Shown: positions 1 to 5,487, counted from the first letter of the stretch. The stretch is 5,487 bases of DNA from Deltaproteobacteria bacterium (GCA_003647525.1 QMMZ01000175.1:1-5487), one strand, 5' to 3'. Notes: generated by a model not told the origin, from the letters alone. Translations and numbers: made by a program.

Positions 1-551
1 AGTACATCGTTGACGAGTCCCAGTGCAATTGCTTTTTTTGTATCAACAACTTCACCGGTCATTAACATTTCCAAGGCTTGCCCTTTGCCAATGAGTTGGG
101 TGAGGCGTTGAGTGCCACCGAATCCGGGAATAATGCCAAGGCGTACTTCAGGTTGTCCAAATTTGGCATTTTCAGAAGCGATTCGAATATGACAGGCCAG
201 GGCCAACTCACAGCCACCACCAAGAGCATATCCATTTACAACAGCAATTACTGGCTTGTGGCAGTTTTCTATCAGAGATAATATTTCCTGTCCGTTTTCG
301 GAATATTTTCTGGCGTTTAGCCCGTTTAGATCTTTAAATTCGTTGATGTCTGCTCCCGCCACAAAAGCTTTATCACCTGAGCCTGTAATGATGACACCAT
401 AAACATCGTTGTTGTCATAGGCTTCGTATATCAATGCCTTAAGTTCATCCAAAGTCTCAGAGTTCAAGGCATTCATTTTGGCAGGTCTGTTGATGGTAAT
501 CGTAAAGATGCCGTCAACCAGTTCTTTCAAAGTATTTTTTAATTGTGCCAT
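1..551 (-). CDS. Enoyl-CoA hydratase/isomerase (crotonase family), 3' end cut by the window
   Basis: The minus strand from the ATG at 549-551 reads 183 codons without a stop and runs off the left edge, so the C-terminal roughly 75 residues of a usual 255-260 residue crotonase are missing. The protein shows the full crotonase core. An oxyanion-hole segment AFVAGADINEF lies near residues 62-72, followed by NGYALGGGCELALACH near 106-121 and FGQPEVRLGIIPGFGGTQRL at 131-150. Both acid/base glutamates of true enoyl-CoA hydratases appear to be present (E115 and E135, matching Glu144 and Glu164 of the rat mitochondrial enzyme). This supports hydration of 2-enoyl-CoA to 3-hydroxyacyl-CoA in the cytoplasm, in fatty acid or branched-chain degradation or in butanoyl-CoA metabolism. 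A 3-hydroxybutyryl-CoA dehydratase role is equally possible, and the substrate cannot be read from sequence. The start is well supported: a consensus promoter lies about 20 bp upstream and there is an A at -3. It is transcribed divergently from metK and appears unrelated to it. Confidence 0.93.
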   Translation of the reverse strand, partial: MAQLKNTLKELVDGIFTITINRPAKMNALNSETLDELKALIYEAYDNNDVYGVIITGSGDKAFVAGADINEFKDLNGLNARKYSENGQEILSLIENCHKPVIAVVNGYALGGGCELALACHIRIASENAKFGQPEVRLGIIPGFGGTQRLTQLIGKGQALEMLMTGEVVDTKKAIALGLVNDV

Positions 552-573
552 ATTTCAAAAAATGAGTGACTGA

Positions 574-604
574 CAAATATAACAGCTGAAAATCTAAAGA
601 CAAA
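574..604 (-). promoter_or_regulatory. Bacteroidota-type promoter of the enoyl-CoA hydratase gene
   Basis: On the minus strand, TTTG (604-601) is followed after 19 bp by TATATTTG (581-574). This is an exact match to the Bacteroidota housekeeping promoter (-33 TTTG, -7 TAnnTTTG). Transcription should start near 570, leaving a leader of about 20 nt before the ATG at 551, with no Shine-Dalgarno sequence. Confidence 0.7.
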
Positions 605-693
605 CCTAAATATATAACCAGATGTAAGGATTGTTCTGATTTTTTCTTTCAAATATGTGATAAATTGATCTATTTTGCGATCCAAAATAAAAA

Positions 694-775
694 AGCATGT
701 TCAAAAGGTTTTTTCTGGAGAAAGAAAAAACTTAAAAATGAGTTTTTTCTAAAACATTTTTGAGCACTGTATGCT
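694..775. repeat. 82-bp imperfect palindrome with alternative hairpins upstream of metK
   Basis: The ends are inverted: AGCAT (694-698) against ATGCT (771-775), and TCAAAA (701-706) against TTTTGA (758-763). Inside, 706-716 pairs with 723-733 (11 bp with one G-U, loop GGAGAA). The stretch 731-740 pairs with 755-764 (10 bp with one G-U). The nonamer GTTTTTTCT occurs twice (708-716 and 742-750), and a single complement, AGAAAAAAC (723-731), sits between them, so the two pairings exclude each other. It could be a structured leader if transcription starts upstream, a protein-binding palindrome, or a remnant of a small inverted-repeat element. Its AT-richness makes chance a real alternative. Confidence 0.4.
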
Positions 776-790
776 AATACAAGACATTTA

Positions 791-822
791 TTGTTAATAA
801 CAAAACAGTTTGTTTACAATTG
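791..822 (+). promoter_or_regulatory. Candidate metK promoter with an overlapping palindromic operator-like site
   Basis: TTG at 791-793 and TACAATTG at 815-822 approximate the Bacteroidota -33 and -7 elements with a 21-bp spacer; the -7 box has one mismatch to TAnnTTTG. Transcription would start near 826-829, about 30 nt before the metK ATG. A perfect palindrome TTGTTA-A-TAACAA (791-803) covers the -33 box and could bind a dimeric regulator. The match is clearly weaker than the promoters of the hydratase gene and rpsU. Confidence 0.35.
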
Positions 823-857
823 AGTTTTATTTAGAACCTAATCTTTATAATTAAATT

Positions 858-2108
858 ATGTCATATTTATTTACATCTGAATCAGTTTCTGAGGGCCATC
901 CCGATAAAGTAGCTGATCAGATTTCCGATGCGGTGCTGGATCACCTGATTGCGGCTGATGAGAATTCAAAAGTTGCTGTAGAAACATTGGTTACTACAGG
1001 TCTTACAGTAATCAGTGGAGAGGTGACAACTACAGCTTATATTGATGTTCAGAAAGTAGCAAGGAGAACTATTGAACGAATTGGTTATACAGAAGGAGAC
1101 TATATGTTTGATGCACATTCGTGTGGTGTGTTGTCGGCTTTACATGAACAGTCACCGGATATCAACAGGGGGCTTGATCATGGCGATGAAATGGCACAAG
1201 GTGCCGGCGACCAGGGTATGATGTTTGGCTATGCAACCAATGAAACAGAAAATTATATGCCTTTGGCGCTTGATTTGGCGCATTTGCTCCTGATTGAGTT
1301 GGCAAAAATCAGGCGAGAGAAAAAGCAAATGACCTATCTTCGCCCAGATGCAAAATCACAGGTAACCATCGAGTACGGAGATGATAACCAACCGATCAGG
1401 GTTCATACTATTGTTTTATCTACCCAGCATGATGAGTTTGCAGATGACGGTGAGATGCTGCAGAAAATCGCACAAGATGTAAAGCAAATTCTCATTCCAA
1501 AGATACTTGAAAAATGCCCTGAAAGCATCCGAAACCTGTTTGATGATAAAATTATATATCATGTCAACCCAACAGGCAAATTTGTAATTGGCGGTCCTCA
1601 TGGTGATACCGGTCTTACAGGCAGGAAGATCATTGTTGACACTTATGGCGGTAAAGGTGCGCATGGAGGTGGTGCATTCAGCGGGAAAGACCCATCAAAA
1701 GTTGACCGCTCAGCCGCTTATGCCACCCGGCATATTGCAAAAAATCTGGTAGCGGCCGGAGTGGCCGATGAGGTACTCGTTCAGGTTTCATATGCTATTG
1801 GTGTTGCAGAGCCCATGAGTATAAATGTAGTTACTTATGGTACATCTAAGGTTAACATGTCCGACAGTGAAATCGGAGATAAAACCAAAACTTTGTTTGA
1901 TATGCGACCTGCAGCCATTATTAAGCGCCTGAAATTGAAGGCGCCAATCTATTCCGACACTGCGGCATACGGACATATGGGACGTACCTCTGAAATAAAG
2001 GAAGTGAAGTTTCAGGTAAACGGATCGGAATTAACCAAAACAGTGGAGACCTTTACATGGGAAAAACTTGATTATGTAGATAAGGTTAAAGAAATGTTTG
2101 GTTTATAG
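858..2108 (+). CDS. metK: S-adenosylmethionine synthetase (methionine adenosyltransferase)
   Basis: MetK makes S-adenosylmethionine from methionine and ATP, releasing phosphate and diphosphate. It acts as a cytoplasmic tetramer that supplies the cell's methyl donor. The 416-residue protein carries all the family landmarks. The N-terminal [19 protein letters not shown] (residues 7-25) contains the ATP-binding His14 and the Mg-binding Asp16. The first signature, [12 protein letters not shown], is at 115-126, [21 protein letters not shown] spans 245-265, and the glycine-rich phosphate-binding signature [19 protein letters not shown] is at 270-288. It is about 30 residues longer than the 384-residue E. 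coli enzyme. Much of the extra length is in the central region around residues 150-240, as is usual for Bacteroidia. The ATG start aligns exactly with the family N-terminus. It has an A at -3 and no Shine-Dalgarno sequence. The gene stands alone between its own candidate promoter and a strong terminator. Confidence 0.98.
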   Translation: MSYLFTSESVSEGHPDKVADQISDAVLDHLIAADENSKVAVETLVTTGLTVISGEVTTTAYIDVQKVARRTIERIGYTEGDYMFDAHSCGVLSALHEQSPDINRGLDHGDEMAQGAGDQGMMFGYATNETENYMPLALDLAHLLLIELAKIRREKKQMTYLRPDAKSQVTIEYGDDNQPIRVHTIVLSTQHDEFADDGEMLQKIAQDVKQILIPKILEKCPESIRNLFDDKIIYHVNPTGKFVIGGPHGDTGLTGRKIIVDTYGGKGAHGGGAFSGKDPSKVDRSAAYATRHIAKNLVAAGVADEVLVQVSYAIGVAEPMSINVVTYGTSKVNMSDSEIGDKTKTLFDMRPAAIIKRLKLKAPIYSDTAAYGHMGRTSEIKEVKFQVNGSELTKTVETFTWEKLDYVDKVKEMFGL

Positions 2109-2129
2109 TCTGCACAACACAACAGGAAA

Positions 2130-2159
2130 TAAAAAAGGGCTCGCTTGAGCCCTTTTTTA
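2130..2159. terminator. Intrinsic terminator, probably bidirectional, between metK and hpf
   Basis: GGGCTC (2137-2142) pairs with GAGCCC (2147-2152) around a GCTT loop. Flanking A and T runs extend the stem to 13 bp (2130-2142 with 2147-2159) and give a U-tract on either strand. It begins about 20 bp after the metK stop and about 30 bp beyond the hpf stop on the other strand, so it can end both convergent transcripts. Confidence 0.9.
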
Positions 2160-2191
2160 TTAATAGAATCTGATTTTTAAGTCAAATACTT

Positions 2192-2491
2192 CTAATGCGT
2201 ATATAATTTATCTTTATGTTTGGTTAGCTGTCTTTTCAATGCATCAACAGCTACATCCGTTGCAGCTTCAAAGCTTTTTGACCGTTCTTTTACAAATAAT
2301 TGTGACCCTGGTATATTCAATTTTAATTCAATAATTTTATTTTCCATATTATCATCTTTATCTAATCGCATATAAACCTCACCATCGATAACCCGATCAT
2401 AAAATTTATCCAGCTTATCTATTTTTTTTTGAATGTAATCGATCAGTTTTTGATCGGCAGTAAAACGAATGGAATGCATTTGTACCTTCAT
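2192..2491 (-). CDS. hpf: Ribosome hibernation-promoting factor, short form (HPF/YfiA family)
   Basis: The 99-residue protein matches the short HPF/RaiA family, which binds in the 30S decoding channel when growth slows. There it blocks mRNA and tRNA and protects idle ribosomes. The order of elements fits the family's beta-alpha-beta-beta-beta-alpha fold: strand MKVQMHSIRF (1-10), helix with LIDYIQKKIDKLDKFYD (16-32), strands around 37-45, 52-60 and 63-68, and a basic C-terminal helix (about 72-97, with KRQLTKHKDK). It lacks the C-terminal dimerisation domain of the long (about 180-residue) HPFs, so any 100S dimer formation would need another factor; that is inference. The ATG at 2491 has A at -3 and -6 and lies 26 bp after the xerC stop with no promoter visible between. 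This suggests co-transcription with rpsU and xerC, a fitting link to ribosome function. Confidence 0.93.
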   Translation of the reverse strand: MKVQMHSIRFTADQKLIDYIQKKIDKLDKFYDRVIDGEVYMRLDKDDNMENKIIELKLNIPGSQLFVKERSKSFEAATDVAVDALKRQLTKHKDKLYTH

Positions 2492-2517
2492 AGTAGTTTG
2501 TTTTATTATTTAAACAA

Positions 2518-3396
2518 TTAAGCTTTAGGATGTGCCTGATCAAATATTTTTTTCAATTTGCCAAGCGTATTATGTGTGTATACCTGGGTGGCTGCAAGAC
2601 TTTGATGCCCTAGTAAATCTTTAACAGCATTCAGATCAGCACCACGCCCAAGTAAATGAGTTGCATAAGTATGTCTTAATACATGAGGACTTTTTTTATC
2701 GACGTTAGTAATTCCGAGATATTTCTTCACGATCCTGTAGACGAACATTGGATATAACTTCCCTCCTTTATTAGTAACGATAAGATGTGGGTTGTTGTTT
2801 TGCCTAAATGTATTATTTTTCAATTCGATATAATTATCTATCAAATGTGCAAGATGCGAAGTAATTGGAATGAGTCGTTCTTTATTTCTTTTTCCGAGTA
2901 CCTTAATCTGGCTGTTAAACCTGTCAAAATCAGAGGCTTTTAATTGAATCAGCTCGCTAAGCCGTATGCCGGTTCCATAGAATATTTCAAGGATAAGCTG
3001 ATTTCTGATTCCAATAAAATCTTTACCGAAATCCGTATGATCCATTAATAGATTCATGTCTCCTTCACGTACAAATTGTGGTAAATTTTGTGGTGTTTTT
3101 AAGGCGTGAATCTTCAAAGCAGGGTTTTTATCTATCAGCCCTCGCCTATTCAGAAATTTGTAAAAAGACCGGAGTGTAATGATTTTTCGGTTGATGGTAC
3201 GACTTGCAAGATCCTTTTCGCTGAGATTTATTAGCCAATCGCGGATTATGGCATGATTTACTTCTTCGATGCGGGTTTCGGGATATTTCTCACTGATAAA
3301 AGCATTCAATTGACTTAAATCATTTCGATATGAAATGACTGAATGCCGGCTAAACCGTTTTTCGTATTTTAAGTATTTAAGAAAAGAATCAATCAT
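2518..3396 (-). CDS. xerC: Tyrosine recombinase, XerC type
   Basis: This 292-residue protein is a complete tyrosine site-specific recombinase. An N-terminal SAM-like core-binding domain spans about residues 1-85 and includes FLKYLKYEKRFSRHSVISY at 5-23. The C-terminal catalytic domain holds every active residue: R145 (GTGIRLSEL), K169 (LGKRNKERLIP), H238 and R241 (HVLRHTYATH), H264 (LLGHQSLAATQVYTH) and nucleophile Y273. Size, C-terminus (FDQAHPKA) and position beside rpsU match the housekeeping Xer recombinase of Bacteroidia. That enzyme, with XerD, resolves chromosome dimers at dif under FtsK control; the XerC rather than XerD label rests mainly on this linkage. A TTG-started reading from 3423 would add nine residues. 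I chose the ATG at 3394-3396 because the family begins at this M-I-[DE]-S-F-L motif. It lies 70 bp downstream of rpsU, and the gap contains a weak hairpin. Nothing suggests a phage or transposon integrase. Confidence 0.92.
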   Translation of the reverse strand: MIDSFLKYLKYEKRFSRHSVISYRNDLSQLNAFISEKYPETRIEEVNHAIIRDWLINLSEKDLASRTINRKIITLRSFYKFLNRRGLIDKNPALKIHALKTPQNLPQFVREGDMNLLMDHTDFGKDFIGIRNQLILEIFYGTGIRLSELIQLKASDFDRFNSQIKVLGKRNKERLIPITSHLAHLIDNYIELKNNTFRQNNNPHLIVTNKGGKLYPMFVYRIVKKYLGITNVDKKSPHVLRHTYATHLLGRGADLNAVKDLLGHQSLAATQVYTHNTLGKLKKIFDQAHPKA

Positions 3397-3449
3397 GTCT
3401 GTAACCTCTAACCATTCTGGCAAGATTACTAAACATAATTAATTAATGG

Positions 3450-3469
3450 TAAAAAAGGAAGCTTTTTTA
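3450..3469 (-). terminator. Weak hairpin at the rpsU stop codon, possible attenuator
   Basis: In the rpsU reading direction the sequence is TAAAAAAG-CTTC-CTTTTTTA: an 8-bp stem with a single G-C pair and a 4-nt loop, with the first three bases being the rpsU stop codon. The U-run lies in the 3' arm. The low G-C content suggests at most partial termination, which could keep bS21 output above that of xerC and hpf. It may also be only chance pairing of A and T runs. Confidence 0.3.
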
Positions 3470-3661
3470 TAAATTTTCTTTGTTGGCCATCATTTGCCTG
3501 TATGCGGCTTTCAACTTCATAACCCGGTTTTTTACAGAAGGTTTTTCATAAAAATTTCTTGCCCTTATTTCTCTCAGGACTCCGGTTCTTTCAAACTTCT
3601 TTTTAAAGCGTTTCAACGCTTTGTCAATGGATTCGTTTTCTTTAACGTTTACTATGATCAT
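3467..3661 (-). CDS. rpsU: 30S ribosomal protein bS21
   Basis: The 64-residue, strongly basic protein is bS21, a small-subunit protein on the platform next to the 3' end of 16S rRNA. The N-terminus MIIVNVKENESIDKALKRFKKKFERTGVLREIRAR (1-35), then FYEKPSVKNRV (37-47) and a basic helix to the end, is the typical family pattern and length. In Bacteroidota ribosomes bS21, with bS6 and bS18, is known to help hide the anti-Shine-Dalgarno sequence, which explains why genes in this phylum lack Shine-Dalgarno motifs. Some members keep a strong Shine-Dalgarno on rpsU itself for autoregulation. Here the bases before the ATG (GAGAAAACGAGCAGAT) contain no clear AGGAG. The gene heads a probable rpsU-xerC-hpf operon driven from 3697-3730 and is divergent from hisS. 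Confidence 0.96.
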   Translation of the reverse strand: MIIVNVKENESIDKALKRFKKKFERTGVLREIRARNFYEKPSVKNRVMKLKAAYRQMMANKENL

Positions 3662-3696
3662 ATCTGCTCGTTTTCTCTTTTTTCAAAACAGGGTTG

Positions 3697-3730
3697 CAAA
3701 TATAGAATTATTTGTGGATATGAACAAAAA
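3697..3730 (-). promoter_or_regulatory. Bacteroidota-type promoter of the rpsU-xerC-hpf cluster
   Basis: On the minus strand TTTTTG (3730-3725), 20 bp and TATATTTG (3704-3697) match both consensus elements. The -7 box is identical to that of the hydratase promoter at 574-581. Transcription should begin near 3693, giving a purine-rich leader of about 30 nt before the rpsU ATG. No equally good promoter is visible before xerC or hpf. Confidence 0.75.
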
Positions 3731-3809
3731 GGTTTGTGTTAAAATAACAAAATAATGTGTTTTTCTGTTGAAAATTACCATATAGGGCCTTTCATTTAAA
3801 TCCTTTTCT

Positions 3810-3817
3810 TAGTTTTG
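3810..3817 (+). promoter_or_regulatory. Candidate -7 element of the hisS promoter
   Basis: TAGTTTTG matches TAnnTTTG exactly and ends 16 bp before the hisS ATG, implying a very short leader of about 10-13 nt. No TTTG or TTG is found at the expected distance upstream (around 3786-3790 the sequence is GGCCT), so only half of the promoter is supported. Confidence 0.35.
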
Positions 3818-3833
3818 AACAAATATTGATGAG

Positions 3834-5207
3834 ATGAGCAAAGAAAAAACTTCTATTCCGAAAGGAACCAGAGACTTTGGGCCAGAGAAAATGGCTCAAC
3901 GTAATTACATTTTTGATGCAATCCGTCAAACATTTGAAAAATTTGGTTTTCTACCTCTCGAGACACCTGCAATGGAAAATCTTTCTGTACTGACAGGTAA
4001 ATATGGAGATGAAGGAGATAAGTTGTTGTACAAGATTTTAAATTCTGGTGACTTTTTGTCTAAAACCAGTTTGGAGGATTTGAAAAAAGGTTATAAACAA
4101 GTGGTTGCCAAGGTTGCAAATAAAGGACTTCGTTACGATTTAACTGTACCCTTCGCACGTTACGTGGTGATGAACAGGCATGAGATTACCTTTCCATTTA
4201 AAAGATATCAAATACAACCGGTTTGGCGTGCCGACCGACCTCAGAAAGGCCGGTACAGGGAATTTTACCAGTGTGACGCCGATGTTGTTGGTACAGATTC
4301 TCTCATTTGTGAAGCTGAAAATATATTGATGATCAATGAGGTTTTTAGTTCTCTGGGCATTGAGTCATTTATAATAAAATTGAGTAACAGAAAAATTCTG
4401 GCAGGTATTACAGAGGTGATAGGTGCCCCCGGAAAAGAAACTGAGTTTGCGGTATCCATTGATAAACTCGATAAAATAGGAAGAGAAAGAGTTTTCGAAG
4501 AACTTACTACTGCAGGATTTACAGCCGATTCACTTATAAAATTATTGCCTATAATGGATATGAAGGGCACCAATAACGAAAAGTTAGAATTGTTGCGGAA
4601 GATGTTGTCCGGATCAGAAGTAGGATTACAGGGTGTTGAAGAGCTGGAAGAGATATTTGGCTATATCAGTAATTTTGGTTTAAAAGATGACCACACGAAA
4701 TTGGATGTTACATTGGCGCGGGGCCTTAATTATTATACCGGGAGTATTTTTGAAGTAATTGCATTGAATTCGGGAATAAGAGGTAGTTTGAGTGGTGGTG
4801 GCCGCTATGATAATTTAACAGGTGTGTTCGGTATGGACGGCATGTCCGGTGTCGGGTTTTCTTTTGGTGTCGATCGAATTTATGATGTTATGGAGGAGAT
4901 AAATGCTTTTCCTGAAGAGAATCTCGTTTCCACTCAGGTGATGATCGTAAATTTCGATGCCGCTTCTGCTGCACATAGCCTGGGAATCCTGACCCGGCTG
5001 CGTCAGGCTGGCATTAGTTCGGAAATATACCCGGATGCTGTTAAAGTCAAAAAGCAAATGAGTTATGCAAATAAAAAAAATATTCCATATGTGTTGATGG
5101 CCGGATCACAAGAGATTGATGAAGAGAAATACGGATTAAAGGACATGACAACAGGCGACCAAACCCGAACATCTATCGAAGATATAATTGAACTTTTAAA
5201 AGGTTAA
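3834..5207 (+). CDS. hisS: Histidyl-tRNA synthetase
   Basis: HisRS charges tRNA-His with histidine using ATP in the cytoplasm. The 457-residue protein has class II motif 1 with SIPKGTRDFGP (7-17) and RYDLTVPFARYV (100-111). Motif 2 is RYQIQPVWRADRPQKGRYREFYQCDADVVG (124-153), with R142 and E143 in the conserved Arg-x-Glu-type turn. The histidine-specific segment LARGLNYYTGSIFEV is at 294-308, with R296 corresponding to the catalytic Arg259 of E. coli. Motif 3 lies in GGGRYDNLTGVFG to GVGFSFGVDRIYD (321-351). The anticodon-binding domain fills about 366-457 and contains KVKKQMSYANKKNIPY. It is some 30 residues longer than E. coli HisRS. An insert around residues 66-98, before RYDLTVPFARY, is typical of the Bacteroidia form. 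N299 replaces the Asp of the usual RGLDYYTG, also seen in that form. The ATG lies next to an overlapping out-of-frame ATGAGATGA. It is divergent from rpsU, 172 bp away. Confidence 0.97.
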   Translation: MSKEKTSIPKGTRDFGPEKMAQRNYIFDAIRQTFEKFGFLPLETPAMENLSVLTGKYGDEGDKLLYKILNSGDFLSKTSLEDLKKGYKQVVAKVANKGLRYDLTVPFARYVVMNRHEITFPFKRYQIQPVWRADRPQKGRYREFYQCDADVVGTDSLICEAENILMINEVFSSLGIESFIIKLSNRKILAGITEVIGAPGKETEFAVSIDKLDKIGRERVFEELTTAGFTADSLIKLLPIMDMKGTNNEKLELLRKMLSGSEVGLQGVEELEEIFGYISNFGLKDDHTKLDVTLARGLNYYTGSIFEVIALNSGIRGSLSGGGRYDNLTGVFGMDGMSGVGFSFGVDRIYDVMEEINAFPEENLVSTQVMIVNFDAASAAHSLGILTRLRQAGISSEIYPDAVKVKKQMSYANKKNIPYVLMAGSQEIDEEKYGLKDMTTGDQTRTSIEDIIELLKG

Positions 5208-5211
5208 TAAA

Positions 5212-5247
5212 AATGCTTATGTTTACTTTTAGCTTGCATAAGGCATT
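5212..5247 (+). other. Hairpin just after hisS, no U-tract
   Basis: AATGCTTATG (5212-5221) pairs with CATAAGGCATT (5237-5247) with one bulged G and a 15-nt loop, starting 5 bp after the hisS stop. The bases that follow (AATAAGAG) are not a U-run, so this is not a standard intrinsic terminator. It may protect the 3' end or act as a weak terminator. Confidence 0.3.
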
Positions 5248-5304
5248 AATAAGAGTAGAGCTGCAATTATTTATGTCAAATTGCGTTTATATATTCCTTT
5301 GATA

Positions 5305-5487
5305 TTGGAAAAAAACCACAACATATGGTACATAGTTGTTAGCATGGTTATTATGACCTTGATACTGCCAGGCGTGAGCAATAATGTTTTAAATGCGCAG
5401 CCATGGTTACCGGGTTTTTCTGTAAACTCTACAACGGGGTGCGCTCCTTTTACTTCGGTGGTCACAAATCTTTCCAATGCACCTGAT
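5305..5487 (+). CDS. Exported protein with an N-terminal PKD-like domain, 5' part only
   Basis: The plus-strand frame ending at 5487 is open from 5242 and runs off the window. Read from the TTG at 5305 it gives 61 residues that look like an export signal: a charged start MEKNHN, a hydrophobic core IWYIVVSMVIMTLIL (7-21), and a c-region ending NVLNA before Q32 as a likely cleavage point. The mature part begins PWLPGFSVNSTTGCAPFTSVVTNLSNAPD. It fits the opening strand of PKD (polycystic kidney disease) immunoglobulin-like domains, whose usual pattern is F-x-x-x-P/N-x-x-G-C-A-P-x-x-V-x-F-x-N-x-S. Such domains are common in large secreted or surface adhesins and hydrolases of Bacteroidota, often exported further by type IX secretion; that signal would lie at the unseen C-terminus. 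The start is uncertain. The first ATG (5344) gives MVIMTLILPG, with no positive n-region, while upstream TTG codons at 5305, 5299 or 5281 keep lysine or arginine. No good promoter was found in the 97 bp after hisS. Confidence 0.7.
   Translation, partial: MEKNHNIWYIVVSMVIMTLILPGVSNNVLNAQPWLPGFSVNSTTGCAPFTSVVTNLSNAPD

Larger units (their letters stand above)
552..857. other. Divergent intergenic region between the enoyl-CoA hydratase gene and metK
   Basis: This 306-bp gap separates two divergent genes and holds no credible ORF or tRNA. From left to right it contains the hydratase promoter (574-604), about 90 bp of AT-rich sequence in which I see nothing, a palindromic 82-bp element (694-775), and a candidate metK promoter with an overlapping palindrome (791-822). 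No known SAM riboswitch is recognisable ahead of metK. I looked for the GC-containing helices of the SAM-I class and the compact SAM-II pseudoknot and saw neither, but a covariance-model search was not possible here. Confidence 0.6.

Noticed and set aside
78..281. Plus-strand 67-codon ORF
   Set aside because: It lies wholly inside the minus-strand enoyl-CoA hydratase, whose motifs and catalytic residues are clear; the plus-strand translation resembles no family.
823..857. SAM riboswitch directly upstream of metK
   Set aside because: The sequence between the candidate promoter and the ATG is a short AT-rich leader of about 30 nt, too short and without the helices of known SAM riboswitches.
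1416..1976. Two minus-strand ORFs (1416-1664, 1788-1976) inside metK
   Set aside because: They are antisense shadows of a fully conserved MetK reading frame.
2518..3396. Tyrosine recombinase as a sign of a mobile element or integron
   Set aside because: It sits between rpsU and hpf in a conserved housekeeping order, has XerC length and C-terminus, and no attachment repeats or cargo genes flank it.
3397..3423. N-terminal extension of XerC from a TTG at 3423
   Set aside because: The nine extra residues (LPEWLEVTD before the ATG) precede the conserved family N-terminus M-I-D-S-F-L.
3494..3742. Plus-strand 82-codon ORF opposite rpsU
   Set aside because: It is antisense to bS21 and runs through the rpsU promoter; cysteine- and phenylalanine-rich translation without recognisable features.
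4265..5057. Minus-strand ORFs (4265-4573, 4815-5057) inside hisS
   Set aside because: They are shadows of the HisRS reading frame.
5271..5477. Minus-strand 68-codon ORF at the right edge
   Set aside because: The opposite strand encodes a signal peptide followed by a PKD-like segment, a far better explanation.

Overview
This AT-rich window comes from a member of the Bacteroidota, most likely class Bacteroidia. MetK, HisRS and the rpsU-linked XerC all read as Bacteroidia-type orthologs. None of the starts has a clear Shine-Dalgarno sequence. The two best promoters match the Bacteroidota consensus (TTTG, 19-20 bp, TAnnTTTG), and the right edge opens a secreted PKD-type protein. These family assignments rest on recognition of the protein sequences, not on a search.

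Layout, left to right. (1) 1-551, minus strand: most of an enoyl-CoA hydratase/isomerase whose 3' end lies outside the window. It has a strong promoter at 574-604. (2) 552-857: a 306-bp divergent intergenic region. It holds that promoter, an 82-bp imperfect palindrome (694-775) and a weaker candidate metK promoter overlapping a TTGTTA-A-TAACAA palindrome. (3) 858-2108, plus: metK, S-adenosylmethionine synthetase, closed by a textbook terminator at 2130-2159. (4) 2192-3661, minus: a compact rpsU - xerC - hpf cluster (ribosomal protein bS21, tyrosine recombinase, ribosome hibernation factor). It reads from a near-perfect promoter at 3697-3730 and converges on metK. (5) 3834-5207, plus: hisS, histidyl-tRNA synthetase, divergent from rpsU. 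(6) 5305-5487, plus: the beginning of an exported PKD-domain protein, probably cell-surface or secreted, running off the window.

The content is mostly housekeeping: methyl-donor synthesis, ribosome assembly and hibernation, chromosome dimer resolution and tRNA charging. The rpsU-xerC-hpf group is a conserved Bacteroidota neighbourhood. In many relatives it continues into tRNA genes and tuf, but here metK faces it instead. I found no RNA genes, CRISPR arrays, insertion sequences or anti-phage systems, and no convincing new biological system. The least explained items are the structured palindrome upstream of metK, the non-ATG start implied for the PKD protein, and the weak hairpin on the rpsU stop codon.
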